From positions 59,314,968 through 59,378,967 of the forward strand of contig OW799234.1 in the NCBI GenBank assembly GCA_941918925.1: 64,000 bases of DNA. The letters are read 5' to 3'. A program made the translations under genes and the position numbers. The stretch's first letter is position 1; the number at the start of each line of letters is the position of its first letter. Below the pieces are notes generated by a model. That model worked only from the letters and a program-made list of their open reading frames with translations. It was not told where the DNA came from and searched no databases. This DNA comes from Phyto melanocephala. Taxonomy: Eukaryota; Arthropoda; Insecta; Diptera; Rhinophoridae. Shown here piece after piece: positions 1 through 12,257 of the stretch.

Positions 1-1246
1 TATAACATAACAACTTATCTCTTAAACAGGTTATTCGTATCATATTATGCCAACTAGTTTACGTGTAACGTAAGTATTTCAAAAAGGTGCTCTAAAAGAG
101 TTTTGAAGACAGCAATTATTGAAAAAAGCTATCTTATTGAAGAAAAGCATTTTAAACAAAGTACCCAAACACTGACTCTGTTTGATAAATCCAAAGGTTT
201 ATATAAAATTAAGCCAAACTTTAAATGTTAGTCTTGACATTTTTAGGGAAAATATTTCAAAGATACATACGATTTTACCCACCAACTTGTAAGATTGTTA
301 GTCTTAGTAACACGGACATACATACATATATCTAATTAAACTAAACTTACATATATAAATTCTTATGAATTACGATGTACTAATATTTATATCTACTTTA
401 TATCTCAAATAAAATTAAAATTATTTTATAATATACATATGTACATATGTAAGTATATTAAATAAGTTTACATAAATATAAGTATAAAAATAATAAAAAA
501 AAAATCAAATAAATATTTAAAAATATGTATGTGTTTCAATTGTTTTATGTATTAAGCTTAATATATTACATTTTTCAATAAGTGTAAATGATTGTTCTTT
601 TGCGGACACCAATTAAATCTAACTTTAGTTGGGTCTATCATATATTTGGAAGCCAAAATAATTCAGTTTTTAAATATCCATAATACCAACTTATAATGTC
701 TGTTACCAGAAAAGTTGGCTTACTAAAATCTGATGCTACTAATAAAACTGCAGTTCTAAAAAACAAAATTTTCTGTTACTATGAAGGAATTGAGAGAAAG
801 TACGTGGAACCGAATGAATTCGATTGGCAATAAATTCGGTTGTCACGACGAATCCGTTTTCTGTGTGTAGTCATTGATTATTGAAAATACACCACCAACT
901 TTGTAAAACTTGATTGTTGCTGATTTACGGCCCTAAAAGCTTAAAGTGGAAGATCGGTTAAATTTCAGACATTCAAACGGCCTCTCAATATTTACAAACG
1001 ATTTAGTTACTTCCCACATATCCAAAACAATCCTGAAATATAAATGCCACAAAATTATTAATCAAATAAAACCAACTTTTTTGATTTTAAATACTTCTCT
1101 TATATCATTGCTCTGCTTCTTAGAAAACAGCGTTTAAGCATTTTTTATTTATTTTTGTAAATTCTATTAAAGTATATTTTTCATGATGAATCATTTTTGT
1201 TTTTCTTATACAAAATTTTAATATACCCCTTTAAATAGTGTAGGCA
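1..1246. other. AT-rich stretch without recognisable gene
   Basis: No coding region or repeat family could be recognised. The stretch is rich in ATGTATGT-type and poly-A/T simple sequence (for example around 425-500). The one reading frame of note, 63 codons from about 946 on the + strand, has no motif I recognise and is of a length expected by chance. Confidence 0.6.
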
Positions 1247-1619
1247 CCCTACAGATAATATTGGGCTACGTGGTCCATTTTAGCTAAATGGACTACTTAC
1301 AACATGGTCCTAGATTATGCAGTCATGGACCATATCATTTTCAAACAAGTGGTTGTAGTTAAACGACAAGTGTTCGTGTTTTAACGATTACATATATTGC
1401 TGTCAAGACGTGTATAATGGTCGTGTAGGTGCTCCATCGAGTAGTGACAAAGAGTAGTTTGGAGACTACTCCCATGGGTTATATGGTCCAGCCCTAGGTC
1501 ATCGTAATGTTAAATCGACCATGTTTTCTCCATTAATTTGGGTTACCTTTGGACTAGTCCTAGTCTATTATGGAGTACACTTTACATGAGTGTATGGACT
1601 ACTCACGTTATCTGCAGGG
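1247..1619. mobile_element. Candidate 373-bp MITE with imperfect inverted repeats
   Basis: The left end reads CCCTACAGATAATATTGGGC and the reverse complement of the right end reads CCCTGCAGATAACGTGAGTA. The similarity continues to a GTCCAT motif about 26-32 bases in. GGACTACT/AGTAGTCC motifs recur inside. The CCCT start recalls piggyBac-type ends, but the flanks (GGCA and CAAA) are not the TTAA duplication that family makes, so the superfamily is left open. There is no coding capacity. Confidence 0.5.
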
Positions 1620-2995
1620 CAAATATAAACATATACATATAAATTGTTGTAAAATAAATCATTACATGTGTTGCTGTTTGTGATCATGTTTGTGCAACGT
1701 GCAGTAAACATAAATAAGCACACAAAACATACCAACTACAACAACTAGCCACTCATGTTTTACCATCATGTGCATATATACACATAGCCATATATACATA
1801 TACAAGTGTGTATCAGCACCGCCTGTTTTTATACCCACCACCAAAAAAATGGTGGGGGTATATTCATTTTGTCATTCCGTTTGTAACACATCGAAATATC
1901 CATTTTAGACCCCATAAAGTATATATATTCTAAATCGTGGTTTGATTTTATGACGATCTAGCTATGTCCGTCCGTCCGTCTGTCCGTCTGTTGAAAGCAC
2001 GATAGAGGTCGCATCGATAAAGCTAGGGGGCTCAAATTTTGCCAGAATCTTTCTTTTGCACACTTTGCTTTTTAGTGACACGCTTTCTTGTAACGGCAAA
2101 TCAATGTGCCACGCCCACTTTTACGCCCACCTCCCATATAACGTTTTAACTAAAATTCATATAATTTCTCTATTAATAAAGATTTTGGAATAATAAAGGC
2201 CTATATTGAAACACCTCAGTTGTACTCATTCGCAAAAATAACTTTGACACGCCTACTATAACGCCCACTTTTCACGTTATCTACCGTTAATGAAATTTAA
2301 AAGCTCATAAAACCGCTAAAATTAGAGGTATGATGATAAATTTTGCTACGTATATCCTTCTAATCAAGGTAATTGTTGTGCCAAAAAGTTAAGGTGACGC
2401 GCTCACTTTAACGCCTACCTCCCATATAACGTTTTACCTAAAATTCATATAATTTCTCTATTAATAAAGATTTTGGAATAATAAAGGACTATATTGAAAC
2501 ACCTAAGTTGTACTCATTAGCAAAAACAACTTTGACACGCCTACTATAACGCCCACTTTCACTTTTGAATTGTGTCCAGACGCATAAACGTAGTCATGAA
2601 ACTTCGAGTATATATTTATCGAGTCAAAAGAATATTTTTCCCTGAAAATCGCTTAATTCTATGAATTAGGAAAAGAGTTATAGATAAAAATTTACGAAAA
2701 TCTATACCGCACAGTGTATATTTCAAATTTAAAACGTAATAAAACTGACAAAACTATATGTACGATTCTGAAATTTTGCAACCATGGCTTTTTGGTCAAA
2801 GTCTTCGTTATAACGGAAAATATATGTGCCACGCACACTTTTTTTCTTAAATTTTTATAAAAATATATTAGTCATATATATTAGCATTTATTCATCTTAC
2901 ACTGCGCCATTTATTGTACTGTAGCTAAATATAAGATAAAGATGATAAGATAGATGACTCTACTACCAACTACTAGATGGCATGCTAACAACTTA

Positions 2996-3258
2996 TGCTT
3001 ATGTTCTCCTGAAGTTATGCTCTATTAAAAATGGGAATTTAGGAAAATTTTGACCTAAGTAAAAAAAATTATCTCTAAACATTATAAACAATTTATTTTC
3101 ATGTTCTAATGGCTAACAAATTTTAAAATTATACAAAACTTATTTCGTTTGAAAATCTTTTAAAAGCAAAATGTTATAGAAGTTTAAAAATCAAAATCTT
3201 ACTAATAAATTTCGCGTTTTAGAAAAATGCTGAGAATGTATATTTTAAATCACCCTGT
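2996..3258 (+). repeat. Module K inside family A copy 1
   Basis: This 260-bp AT-rich block is nearly identical to the reverse complement of 22268-22550 inside family A copy 3. Its right end reads ATCACCCTGTG, so inverted it starts CACAGGGTGAT, which resembles a Tc1/mariner terminal repeat. No matching left terminus is visible. It lies in opposite orientations in the two host elements. Confidence 0.75.
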
Positions 3259-3461
3259 GGCCCTTAAAATTTAACCTTAAATTCACTTTCTTCCTCTTAA
3301 ATTCATGTAAATTCTCTATGAATAAAGATTTTGGAATACTAAAGGACTATATTGAAATATCTAAGTTATGTTTATTAGCAGAAACTTTATTGACACGCGT
3401 ATTTTAACGGCCACTTTCATTGAAAGACTAAATTTACGAAAACATTTTACTAGCATTTTTT

Positions 3462-4058
3462 TTATTTTAAGGGACTATGTTGGTTTTGAATAAAATTATT
3501 ATGAAATTATTATCATTTATTTTTATAATGATAATATTTTTATGCTCCAATTATGTATGGAACAAAATATCGGCCAAATGGCCCCCCAACCTAGGCGGCA
3601 CACCTCGATCCGATAGTCCATATTTTCAATGACACTGTTGATGCTCAATTGTTGGGCACGATGATGAGTCGAGGTTGCTTGCTCTTTTGCCACGTTATCG
3701 TGAAAAACAGCAATGTTTCCCATTCAACGAGCTAAGATGGCATTCACAGATGTTTTCACATTTCATACAGACCTGCTTTGCAGACATTTAAATATTTTTT
3801 ACAATTCTCACGATTGTGGACGAATTCGAACGATTATGTTGACCAAAAGAATGACGAAGTGCACAAAATGCATTTTTATTTGAACGCCAATTTTTACAAA
3901 AATCTTTAATATTTAAAAGCGTTGCTTGATTGCGTATCTTTCCACGGCTCAAATTGAGTTAGTCTGAGATTGAGAAGCGTCAAATGAAATACAAGAAAAA
4001 AGTTGAAGTTTAGATTTGGTTCACCTTAAACATGGGCCCTTAAAATTTAACCACCCTC
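3462..4058 (-). pseudogene. Mariner transposase N-terminal relic nested in family A copy 1
   Basis: Read on the minus strand, from about 3960 down to 3523, the sequence resembles the N-terminal helix-turn-helix half of a mariner transposase: a YKNGRSN-like block, then FGQHNRSNSSTI, then VAKEQATSTHHRAQQLSIN (compare the family pattern of a basic patch followed by AQQLGIS). The frame is interrupted. Only the DNA-binding part is present, with no catalytic domain. The right boundary is the inverted-repeat motif GGCCCTTAAAATTTAACCAC followed by CCTCTA. The left repeat is damaged in this copy. The same module is in copies 2, 3, 5 and 7. Confidence 0.65.
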
Positions 4059-4205
4059 TACAAAGAAAGTGATACATATTTTATTATAAAGAGATTATTC
4101 TATAGCGATTAACAAAATAATAAATATTGTGCTTTAAATGTACACAAAATTGGTGGCGGGTATAAAAGATTCGGCACAGCCGAATATAGTGCTCTTACTT
4201 GTTTT

Positions 4206-4529
4206 AAATAGAATTTGCTCTTGCAACGTGTTTTTTTTGCTCATATGTCAGACGCTAATGGGCCGAAATTACTAATATTTAATTCCGAAAATTTCGAAAG
4301 CTTTTCTGATAAATCTATACTACACAGGAATCCGTGGAATATACGAGAACTTTAAAAGTTTGATCTCAACTCTCACATGCATGGAGATAGCTAAATTGAC
4401 TTCTTTATGTATAAGAATTTCAAATATATATACTTTACGGGGTCACAAATGAATTCTGCTTTTTTAACTTTCGTGTGAAGGATATAATAAAAAATTTAAC
4501 GAATTTACATGAAAGATCGCATTGAAAAT
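4206..4529. other. Short unassigned stretch
   Basis: I see no gene or repeat signature between the family A copy and the mariner relic. Confidence 0.5.
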
Positions 4530-4929
4530 GATATAAAAAAGTGTAGCTTCGGCTGTTGAAACCAAGTGTTGCCAATATCATCCTCTTCAATTTTTGTAAA
4601 CAAAAATTCGTTCAATAACGATCGCCATTGACTACGGCCACTCCGTGCTCATTTTCGAAGAAAAATGGCCCAATTATGCCTCAGGACCAAAATCCGCACC
4701 AAACAGAGACTCGTTTTAGGTGTATCGGCTTTTCAATATATGCGTGCGGGTTTTCTGTTTCCCAGCCAAAGTAGTGTCGCAATATTTCACAGCGTTGTTC
4801 AAGCGTATACACAACCATATTCGTTCAGCGGAAGGATAAAACTAATTAATTGTCAAATCAGACATGAGCTAAGTGTTACCATTCACAAAATAAGCACTAG
4901 TTGGAAAAAAAGTTAGATGGCAGACCCTT
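4530..4929 (-). mobile_element. Truncated mariner relic (family B1)
   Basis: This matches the reverse-strand transposase relics at 26020-26580 and 31393-31893. Shared blocks include TTGAAACCAAGTGTTGCCAA, the AACGATCGCCATTGAC block and TATTCGTTCAGCGGAAGGAT. The right end carries the family's inverted repeat: read inward on the minus strand it is AAGGGTCTGCCATCTAAC. The left end is truncated, with no matching repeat near 4530. The frame is destroyed, so only short open pieces remain. Confidence 0.75.
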
Positions 4930-6798
4930 AACTTATTTACATATTTTGAGCAAACAGAGTATTTATGAACGCTGAAACAGAAGGTTGTTTTATTTCAAAA
5001 TAAATATATGTACATATTAATAGTACAAAATGCAATACTATTTTATTTTTCATAAAAAGGAAGATCAATAAAAAAACTATATGTGTGCTTAATGGATTTT
5101 GTAAATAACTAAAAGTGTTAAATATGCTTAAATAACGTTTCAAACAAGTCTATTCAGACTCATGCGTCAGACGAAGGGTTAAAACGTCTTTAAGTGGTAC
5201 AGTAATCATCAGTCGAGGAGTTTGGTTTAAAAAGATTCAATAAGAAATCAGCAAATTTTAAAGTTTAATATTTATAATTCCTTTAAGTATTTTCCAAATC
5301 TGCAGGAATCCCTTATAAATTTCATTTAATTACTTTCAAGACACAGTTCATAAAACGATTTTAAAATTCCTTTAAATTTCTTAGCCAATCAATTATTAAA
5401 CAAAGATTTCGCTGTTTTTAATTTTTAAAATAAAATAAATTGCTGATAATCCATTCAAAACGGAAGTGCTTTTAAAATAAAACCTTAAACAAAAAATGTT
5501 AATACTTTGAACTGTCAAAATAATGCCATTATAATTACAAGAATTGTCAAAAGAGGAACATAAAACGTGTAACAATTATTTTAAAGTTATATTTCGTGAT
5601 TATCATGATATTCTGCACGCAGTCAAATTATTAAAAATTAAAACCATAAAATCTAATATTTTTAATCTAAAGCCGTAAGCTTTCTGTCAATATAAATACA
5701 CGCATACCATCTACTTGTACCTTAGTCAAGGAAGAAATGAGAAAATCGAAAGGGTTGAATTATTTTTCTTTCGTATTTCGTTTTAAATACTTAAATAAGT
5801 ATATAATGGATACAATTTTAATTATCACAACCTTAAGCTTTTGGTTGTAAATATGTGTATGAGACAGCGGCAGGCAACAGCAGCCCTGGGAAATCGATAA
5901 GAATGTTGAAGACGACGATTTTCATAAATAATAGAAGAAAATACTCGCAGCACATGTACACGACTTTAAAGTTTAAAGGGACTTTTGAACCCATACATAT
6001 GTATGTATAAAGGATTGGCAATCTGTATTAAACATATAAATAGATTCGTATTGTAAGTTATTTGTGTATTTTATGATTTCGGTATAAGGGTTGAACTCAT
6101 GTTAAACTTAAGTTGTGCCAGCAGACGAGCAACAGAAATAAGATGAATTAAGATTTCTCCGCTATCTTTAAAAAACAAAAGAGTTAAATTTTTATTAAGT
6201 ATAAAAATAAGCAAGAAAAAAATCTTCAATATTCACAGACATTTAAAGGAACATGTTCGTTAAAGTGGTGGAGTCAAAATGTCTCAATAGTTAAATATTG
6301 AACAACACGTTAAAATATCTATCTATGGAATATCTTCAATAACAGTATTGCCAAAGAAGACTTTTAAGAAGTTTTCTTTTTTATTGATGACTTTAAATAT
6401 AAATTAATCATTTCATTTGCAATTTCTCCAATATTGCTTTGCTATCCGATAAATTATTTATGTGAATACTTGAATTCTTCAAGGTTGGTCAACTATTGCA
6501 TGTACATGGTAAAAAAAACCTTCACAAGGCGATTAGATGCAGTAGGCATTGTAATAATTTTTAAGAAAATGAGATTTTACGTGTGACATGAAATGATTTA
6601 GAAACAATGAAAAGGCGAGTGCCGGAAGAAAGAGACATTTCCAACACCCACACTTGGAGACTCCTGAGGTTGTTTTGATTTCCTTTGATAAAGGATAAAA
6701 CAGACAGAATAAATAAGAAAAGCTAGTACTAAGAATAGGGTAAATTAAGAAAAGCAATGAAAATCCCGCAAAAAACCGTCTTATAAAACTTTTATTGT
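4930..6798. other. AT-rich stretch, nothing recognised
   Basis: No repeat family or coding sequence recognised. Short open frames on both strands, up to about 75 codons, lack motifs and have the low-complexity composition expected by chance in AT-rich DNA. Confidence 0.5.
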
Positions 6799-6806
6799 AT
6801 ATCCAC

Positions 6807-7649
6807 TAGGGTGATCGATTATTCGACTTTTTTAAGAAACCGGTTTTAGTTTGAAATTTAGAATTTAAAAAAAACCGGTTGCTATTTTAAAAATTGAGAA
6901 AAAAACCGGTTAACCGGATCGAATATATAAAATATAATATTTAAAGAAAAAATTAAAAAATATTTAAAAAAAAGATTATAATAAAAATTATATCTAAATA
7001 TGAAATTTTTACAGTTTATACACGTTTGGCTGCACAATTACGCAATAACTGACATGAATGCAGTTGACCCATTTGGTTTTAATTAGTTGAATTTAAGGAC
7101 AAAAGGTACTCTTTACAAGTTAAAAAATAAATAGAATAAACTAATACATAAATAATCGAGACTTTTTATAAGGCTGTTTTAAATTTTTTGTGTCTCCTGT
7201 ACATTTTTTAATGTTAAATAAATCTTTTAAACTAATATGCACTAACGTGTTTTGTTTGAAATGATTTCTGTAATTTGAAACACAGTTTAAAGGCTAGGTA
7301 GAAAATACAAATACAAAAATTGAAATTTTTAGTTGACAGACACTCAAAGCCATTAATTAAAATTAGGTTCTGGGTGAAGAGATTATTGGTTTTTCTTTAT
7401 TGATACTTTATTGTAACTTTAATGGTTTTTATTTTCTGATTTTTTGAAACTTTTTGCATACTACATATACTATGGTACGACTGGTTACAAAGATATATAA
7501 AAATAAACTTTAAAAAATAAAAAAACGGCTATTTCGGAAAAAAACCGGTGTATTCGATATTCGAAAAATCAACATTTAGAAAAAACCGCCAGCTGAAAGA
7601 GGAAAAACCCGGGTTTTCCACCGGTTGTAAAACCGAGTCGATCACCCTA
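6807..7649. mobile_element. hAT-like non-autonomous element (843 bp)
   Basis: The terminal inverted repeats are TAGGGTGATCGA at the left and TCGATCACCCTA at the right. They are flanked by a perfect 8-bp duplication, ATATCCAC, at 6799-6806 and 7650-7657. Both subterminal zones carry several AACCGGTT-type motifs (near 6838, 6870, 6905, 7545 and 7620). An 8-bp duplication with clustered subterminal motifs fits the hAT superfamily. No transposase frame is visible. Confidence 0.85.
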
Positions 7650-7657
7650 ATATCCAC

Positions 7658-9528
7658 CAATCACCCGATCCCCATGATTAACCCAATGATATTCTCTAGA
7701 GTTTATAGCCCATAAAACCCTTGACACTCAGAAGTCCTTTATGTTTCCCTATGTCATATCACTAATGTTCAATATCCAAAATAGAAATTCTTTTTTTTTT
7801 CTGTAAATGAATATTTAAAAATTAGAAACTAATTTTTTGATATTGTTGCTGCTGCATCCATTGATATTGTTATGTTTGTTTTATTTCACTTGTTAAACCA
7901 ATTTTTATTAAGCGCCGTCTAAGATTGCCAGCTATTTTTTATCTTTTTAATGTTGTTTTAACAAAATTATTTTGGATGGTAAAACCATATTTTATGTCTT
8001 ACATGAAAAACTTATAATATATAAATTTTTCTCTTTTTATACACTTTCATCTTATTTTACACATATAAACAAATTTCCTATTTAAATAGAAAATTTGTCC
8101 AAATATGAATTCATTCTATAAGAACCTGCCCCCAGCACGAGCATGTTTACGCAATGTAAATAATGGTATTTATAGGATGGGAATTAGTTCATACATTTTA
8201 CTCTGTAATCAATGTCAAAATTGTTCATGTTTCCATTAAGTGCTTCCTCTGCCATTGTTGCTTGTCTCGATTAAAAAACAAAAACGCAAGATGTTCCCTC
8301 TTATGGCCCCCCAGTCAAATAAAGAGTTGTGATAAAGATAAAATGATAAGGCAACATAAAAACATAAGGTACCCGGATTGAGACACTTATTAGAAAGAAA
8401 AGAAAAAATATACGGTGGTATACCACACTTTAGTATTACAACCAAATGAAAATGCCACCCAAAAACCAACCCCCCAAATTGAAAACAACTAAACAAAACA
8501 GAAGCAGCATCAATATGTTTTAACTAGCAAATTGTCATATGCCGTTTTAAACATTTAAAACAGGTAACTTTTATATACCTACTAGATTATATACACAAGA
8601 TTATCGTGTAGCGCAACTGATGTACTCAAGATGATTTGTTTAAGTTTTTTATACGGTTCTTTAAATAGATTTCGAAAAGAATTTTGATACTGTTAGAAAC
8701 AATAGATCATCTTATTCGCGTGGGTAAAGATAAGCCAAACAGACAGACGCCGAACTAAAAAGGGGAGTATAGAACGACAAACATCAAACCCTTTTAAATA
8801 AAAAAAAAAATAAATAAAATAAAGAATAGTCTAACATGATATATGAGTTTTATTTATCGCACAAAAGTATCCGGCATAAAGATACATACTCATAAACTAT
8901 ACACACAAACATGCATCTGTACAAACGTATGGCTGTATGAATGTTTAGTTAAACTCACACATCATCCTTTATTTAAGGGGTTTTGATGAGTTAAAAATAT
9001 TTGCTTAAAATCGTATATGCCACAACTACAAAACTTCTGATAAGGGTACGTTTTTTTTATTTAATTTTAAATTAAAAATCTAGAAATTATTTGAAATTAA
9101 AAAAAGCAAACAGTGTAAAGTAAATGTTACTGTAAATAATAAGATTTTATAGAAAAATATATTTTGCATACATGCATTCATATCTCTTACTAGATATTTT
9201 CAGAAATAAGTCTTAATTGGGGAAACTTAAATTGAGTTGTCGACGTATTCATATAAAAAAAATTTTTGACTTAGAACATTTTCATAATTAACATTAAACG
9301 AATTTCATTTAACGTTAAAATAATAACCATTCATAAATGGTTTATGTTTGACATCAAGAAAATCACATTGAACTAATTTAGTTTAAAGTAATATGGTGCG
9401 AAAGAACTGATAAACTCGTTTTATATTTTATTTATTTTTTCTGTCTTAGACCACATTCATAATTAAGGGCAGAATTATAGTCGTGATTAACTTAGCTAAA
9501 ATCATTTTTAAACATAATAGAAATCCTA
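7658..9528. other. AT-rich stretch, nothing recognised
   Basis: No gene or transposon signature recognised. Overlapping frames of 72 and 86 codons on opposite strands near 8163-8496 are unsupported by any motif. Confidence 0.5.
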
Positions 9529-9857
9529 TTAATATAATAAATGTAAATGTTTGTATGTTTGGATGTTTGTATGTTTGGATATTTGTTACTCAATCACGCA
9601 AGAACGGCAGAACGGAACTAAATAAAATTCGGCACATAGATAGATAACAACCTAGATTAACATTTAGGCTACTTTTTATCACGTTAACTAGGCGAAGTCG
9701 TTGGCAAACTCATCATTACACAGCCTAAATGGGTTGTTTGTGTTGTAAATACTTTATTTTTGTTGTAAGTTTTGACTTTTCTTTCATATTAATACTAAGT
9801 CTACGTTTTATCCCGATAACTACGCAGACGAAGTCGCCGGCACATTCTAGTTTTAAA
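9529..9857 (+). repeat. Short dispersed repeat ending in a GACGAAGTCGCCGGC motif
   Basis: It opens with tandem TGTTTGTATGTTTGGA-like units (9547-9588) and a CACGCAAGAACGGCAGAACGG block. It ends with CTACGCAGACGAAGTCGCCG followed by GCACATTCTAG. A related motif (TAGGCGAAGTCGTTGGCAAA) lies at about 9689. Ends of the form ACG-GACGAAGTCGCGGGC are common in dispersed repeats of insect genomes. I cannot assign a class from one copy. Confidence 0.45.
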
Positions 9858-10360
9858 TAAACTTCTAAAACTCGTTTACTTGATTTTTTTTTTTAATTTT
9901 TTTCCAATTAAAACTATTATTTTATTTTTAATTAAAAGTATAATTTAAATGATGGAGCAAAATAAGGTAAAGTTTTAAGAAATAACATTAATTTCGTAAT
10001 TGAAATTCAGTTTTATATCTTTCTGTGATAAATGAAGAACGAATCCAACCTTAAAAATAATTGCTTAGTTAGAAACACATCTTTACTACCTAATAATTGT
10101 CTAACAGTTAATTTCTTTTAACATATTACTGACTAACTTACCATTTCGCAGCAATAAAAAATTAAAAAAAATACTTTTAAAAATAAAAATTTTTAAATTT
10201 TTGTTTACTGGTTGTTGGGTTTAAAAAACAAACAAAAATTTTGAAATTTATTGGTAGAATATCCTAGATACATAAATACTAAATTTTTTTTTTGTTTATA
10301 AGAGAATTTTTATTTTGTGTTGGCCAAAAATAGAAGGATTAGAAAAATAAAATCAAAAAA
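9858..10360. other. AT-rich stretch, nothing recognised
   Basis: No gene or repeat signature was recognised between the preceding repeat and the family A copy. Confidence 0.5.
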
Positions 10361-10500
10361 AAAACAAGTAAGAGCACTATATTCGGCTGTGCCGAATCTT
10401 TTATACCCACCACCAATTTTGGTTACATTTAAAGCACAATATTTTGTTAATCGCTATAGAATAATCTCTTTATAATAAAATATGTATCACTTTCTTTGTA

Positions 10501-11062
10501 GAGGTCCCATGTTGAAGGTGAGGTACACCTAGACGTCAAATTTGTTTTCTGCATTTCATTTGACATTTCTTAATTTCAAACTTACTCAATTTGATCTGTG
10601 GAAAGATACGCAAATGAGCAATGCTTTTTTTTTATAAAAATGGGCGTTCAAATCAAAATGCATTTTGTGCACTTCGTAATTCTTTTGATCAACATAATCG
10701 TTCAAATTCGTGCACAATCGGGAGAATTGTAAAAATATTTAAATTTCTGCAAAACAGGTCTGTATAAAATGTAAGAACATCTGTGAATGCCTTCTTAGTT
10801 CTTTGAATGGAACTATTGCTGTTTTTTGCGATAGTCTGGCAAAAGAGTAGTCAACCTCGACTCATCATCGTGCCCAACAATTGAGCATCAACATTGTCAG
10901 AGGAGTGGCGCCAAGGATGGGGGTGGCCATTTGGCCGATATTTTGTTCCATACATAATTGAGCCATACAAATATTATCATTATAAAAAGAAATGATAATA
11001 ATTTCCTAAATATTTGTGTTTTATTTATAATCAACATCGGCCTTTCAAATTAAACCACCCTT
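10501..11062 (+). pseudogene. Mariner transposase N-terminal relic nested in family A copy 2
   Basis: This is the same module as in copies 1, 3, 5 and 7. The right inverted repeat (AAATTAAACCACCCTT followed by TA) is preserved. The left one has lost its AGGGTGGTTAAATTTTAAGG part, starting at AGGTCCCATGTTGAAGGTGA. The plus strand reads as diverged mariner N-terminal sequence from about 10600 to 10920 (YKNGRSNQN-like, FDQHNRSN-like and AQQLSIN blocks) with stops. Confidence 0.65.
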
Positions 11063-11155
11063 TATAACTTCAATATGATAGTAAAATGTTTTCTTAATTT
11101 TAGTCTTTCAATAAAGTTTCTGCTAATAAATACAACTTAGATATTTCAATATAGT

Positions 11156-11261
11156 CCTTTATTTTTCCTGGTCCTGTCTAAACGGAGTCATACAGACTCT
11201 ACTTGACTGTTTGCGTGCAGCGAACTACCACGATAACCCACCAACCAACCTTTATTTTTCC
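11156..11261 (+). mobile_element. 80-bp retroposed fragment with 13-bp target duplication
   Basis: Within family A copy 2 the motif CCTTTATTTTTCC occurs at 11156-11168 and again at 11249-11261, bracketing 80 bp absent from the other family A copies, which read straight through this site. The insert ends in CCCACCAACCAA, a possible simple tail. A 13-bp duplication around a short 5'-truncated insert fits target-primed retroposition. The source element is not identified. Confidence 0.65.
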
Positions 11262-12257
11262 AAAAACTTTGTCAATAGAGAAATAACATGAATTTGACAT
11301 AAACCGTTATATTGGAGGTAGACGTTAAAGTGGGCGCGTTACCTTAATTTTTTGGCATAACAATTACATTAATTATAAGGATGTAGAATGTAGCAAATTC
11401 CATCGTCATACCTCTAATATTATCGGTTTCATGGGCTTTTAAATTTCATTAACGGTAGATAACGTGAAAAGTGGGCGTTGTAGTAGGCGTGTCAAAAATA
11501 TTTCTGCTAATGAAACCAACCTAGATATTTCATTATAGTCCTTTGTTATTCCAAAATCCTTATTTATAGAGAAATTATATGAATTTTAGGTAAAACGTTA
11601 TATGGGAGGTGGCCGTAAAAGTGGGCGTGTCATATTATATTTCCGTTACAACAAAGCCTCTAACCAAAAAGCAAAGTGTGCAAAATTTCAGAATCGTACA
11701 TCTAATTTTGTCCGTTTTATTAGGTTTTAAATTTTAAATATACTGAAAAATACACTGCGCGGTATAAATTTTCGTACATTTTTATCTATAACTCCTTTCC
11801 TAATGCATAGATTTAAGAAATTTTTAGAGATAAATTTTTTTTGACTTGAGAAATATATATTTGAAGTTTCATGACTGTACGTTAATGCGTTTGGACACAA
11901 TTGCATTTTATTCGATGTGCGAAGAACACGGTTTTTTCGACCTACTCTTGCATTACGAGCTATAACTCTCTTCCTAATACTCCGATTTAGCCCATTTTCA
12001 ACACCAAACAAACCTTGTCTATAAGAAAGATTCTGGCAAAATTTGAGCTTTTTAGCTTTTTTCGGTGCGACCTCTATCGTGCTTTCAGCAGACGGACGGA
12101 CGGACAGACGGACGGCCATAGCTAAATCGTCATCAAATCAAACCCTGATTCAGAATATATATACTTTATGGGGTCTAAAATAGATATTTCGATGTGTTAC
12201 AAACGGAATGACAAAATGAATATGCCCCCACCATTTTTTTGGTGGCGGGTATAAAAA

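Larger units (their letters stand above)
1826..4205 (+). mobile_element. Family A DINE/Helentron-like element, copy 1
   Basis: The 5' end has a hairpin (TATACCCACCACC, A-run, then GGTGGGGGTATA). It is followed by GTCCGTCCGTCTGTCC repeats near 1968-1990 and by CACGCCCACTTTTACGCCC blocks near 2108 and again, diverged, near 2398. The 3' end has GGTGGCGGGTATAAAA (inverse of the 5' end), then a TTCGGC-ACA-GCCGAA hairpin, then GTGCTCTTACTTGTTTT. A 5' terminal sequence repeated in inverse just ahead of a 3' hairpin is the known layout of Helentron-derived non-autonomous elements (INE-1/DINE-1). The interior is rearranged: an alternative tail at about 2840-2990, module K at 2996-3258, and a mariner remnant at about 3462-4058. 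It encodes no transposition protein. Confidence 0.8.
10361..12257 (-). mobile_element. Family A DINE/Helentron-like element, copy 2 (reverse)
   Basis: On the plus strand it begins with the reverse complement of the 3' terminus (AACAAGTAAGAGCACTATAT, hairpin TTCGGCTGTGCCGAA) and ends with the 5' hairpin (CCCCCACCATTTTTTTGGTG then GCGGGTATAAA). Between lie the GGACGGACAGACGG tract (about 12094-12114), the GGGCGTAAAAGTGGGCG-type blocks, and the nested mariner remnant. The 130-codon minus-strand frame at 11727-12119 runs through the repeat body, has no motif, and is not regarded as a gene. Confidence 0.85.

Noticed and set aside
1247..1619. piggyBac assignment for the small MITE
   Set aside because: The ends start CCCT, but the flanks are not TTAA duplications.
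11727..12119. 130-codon minus-strand open frame
   Set aside because: It runs entirely through the family A repeat body, ends in the (GTCCGTCT)n tract, and has no known motif.
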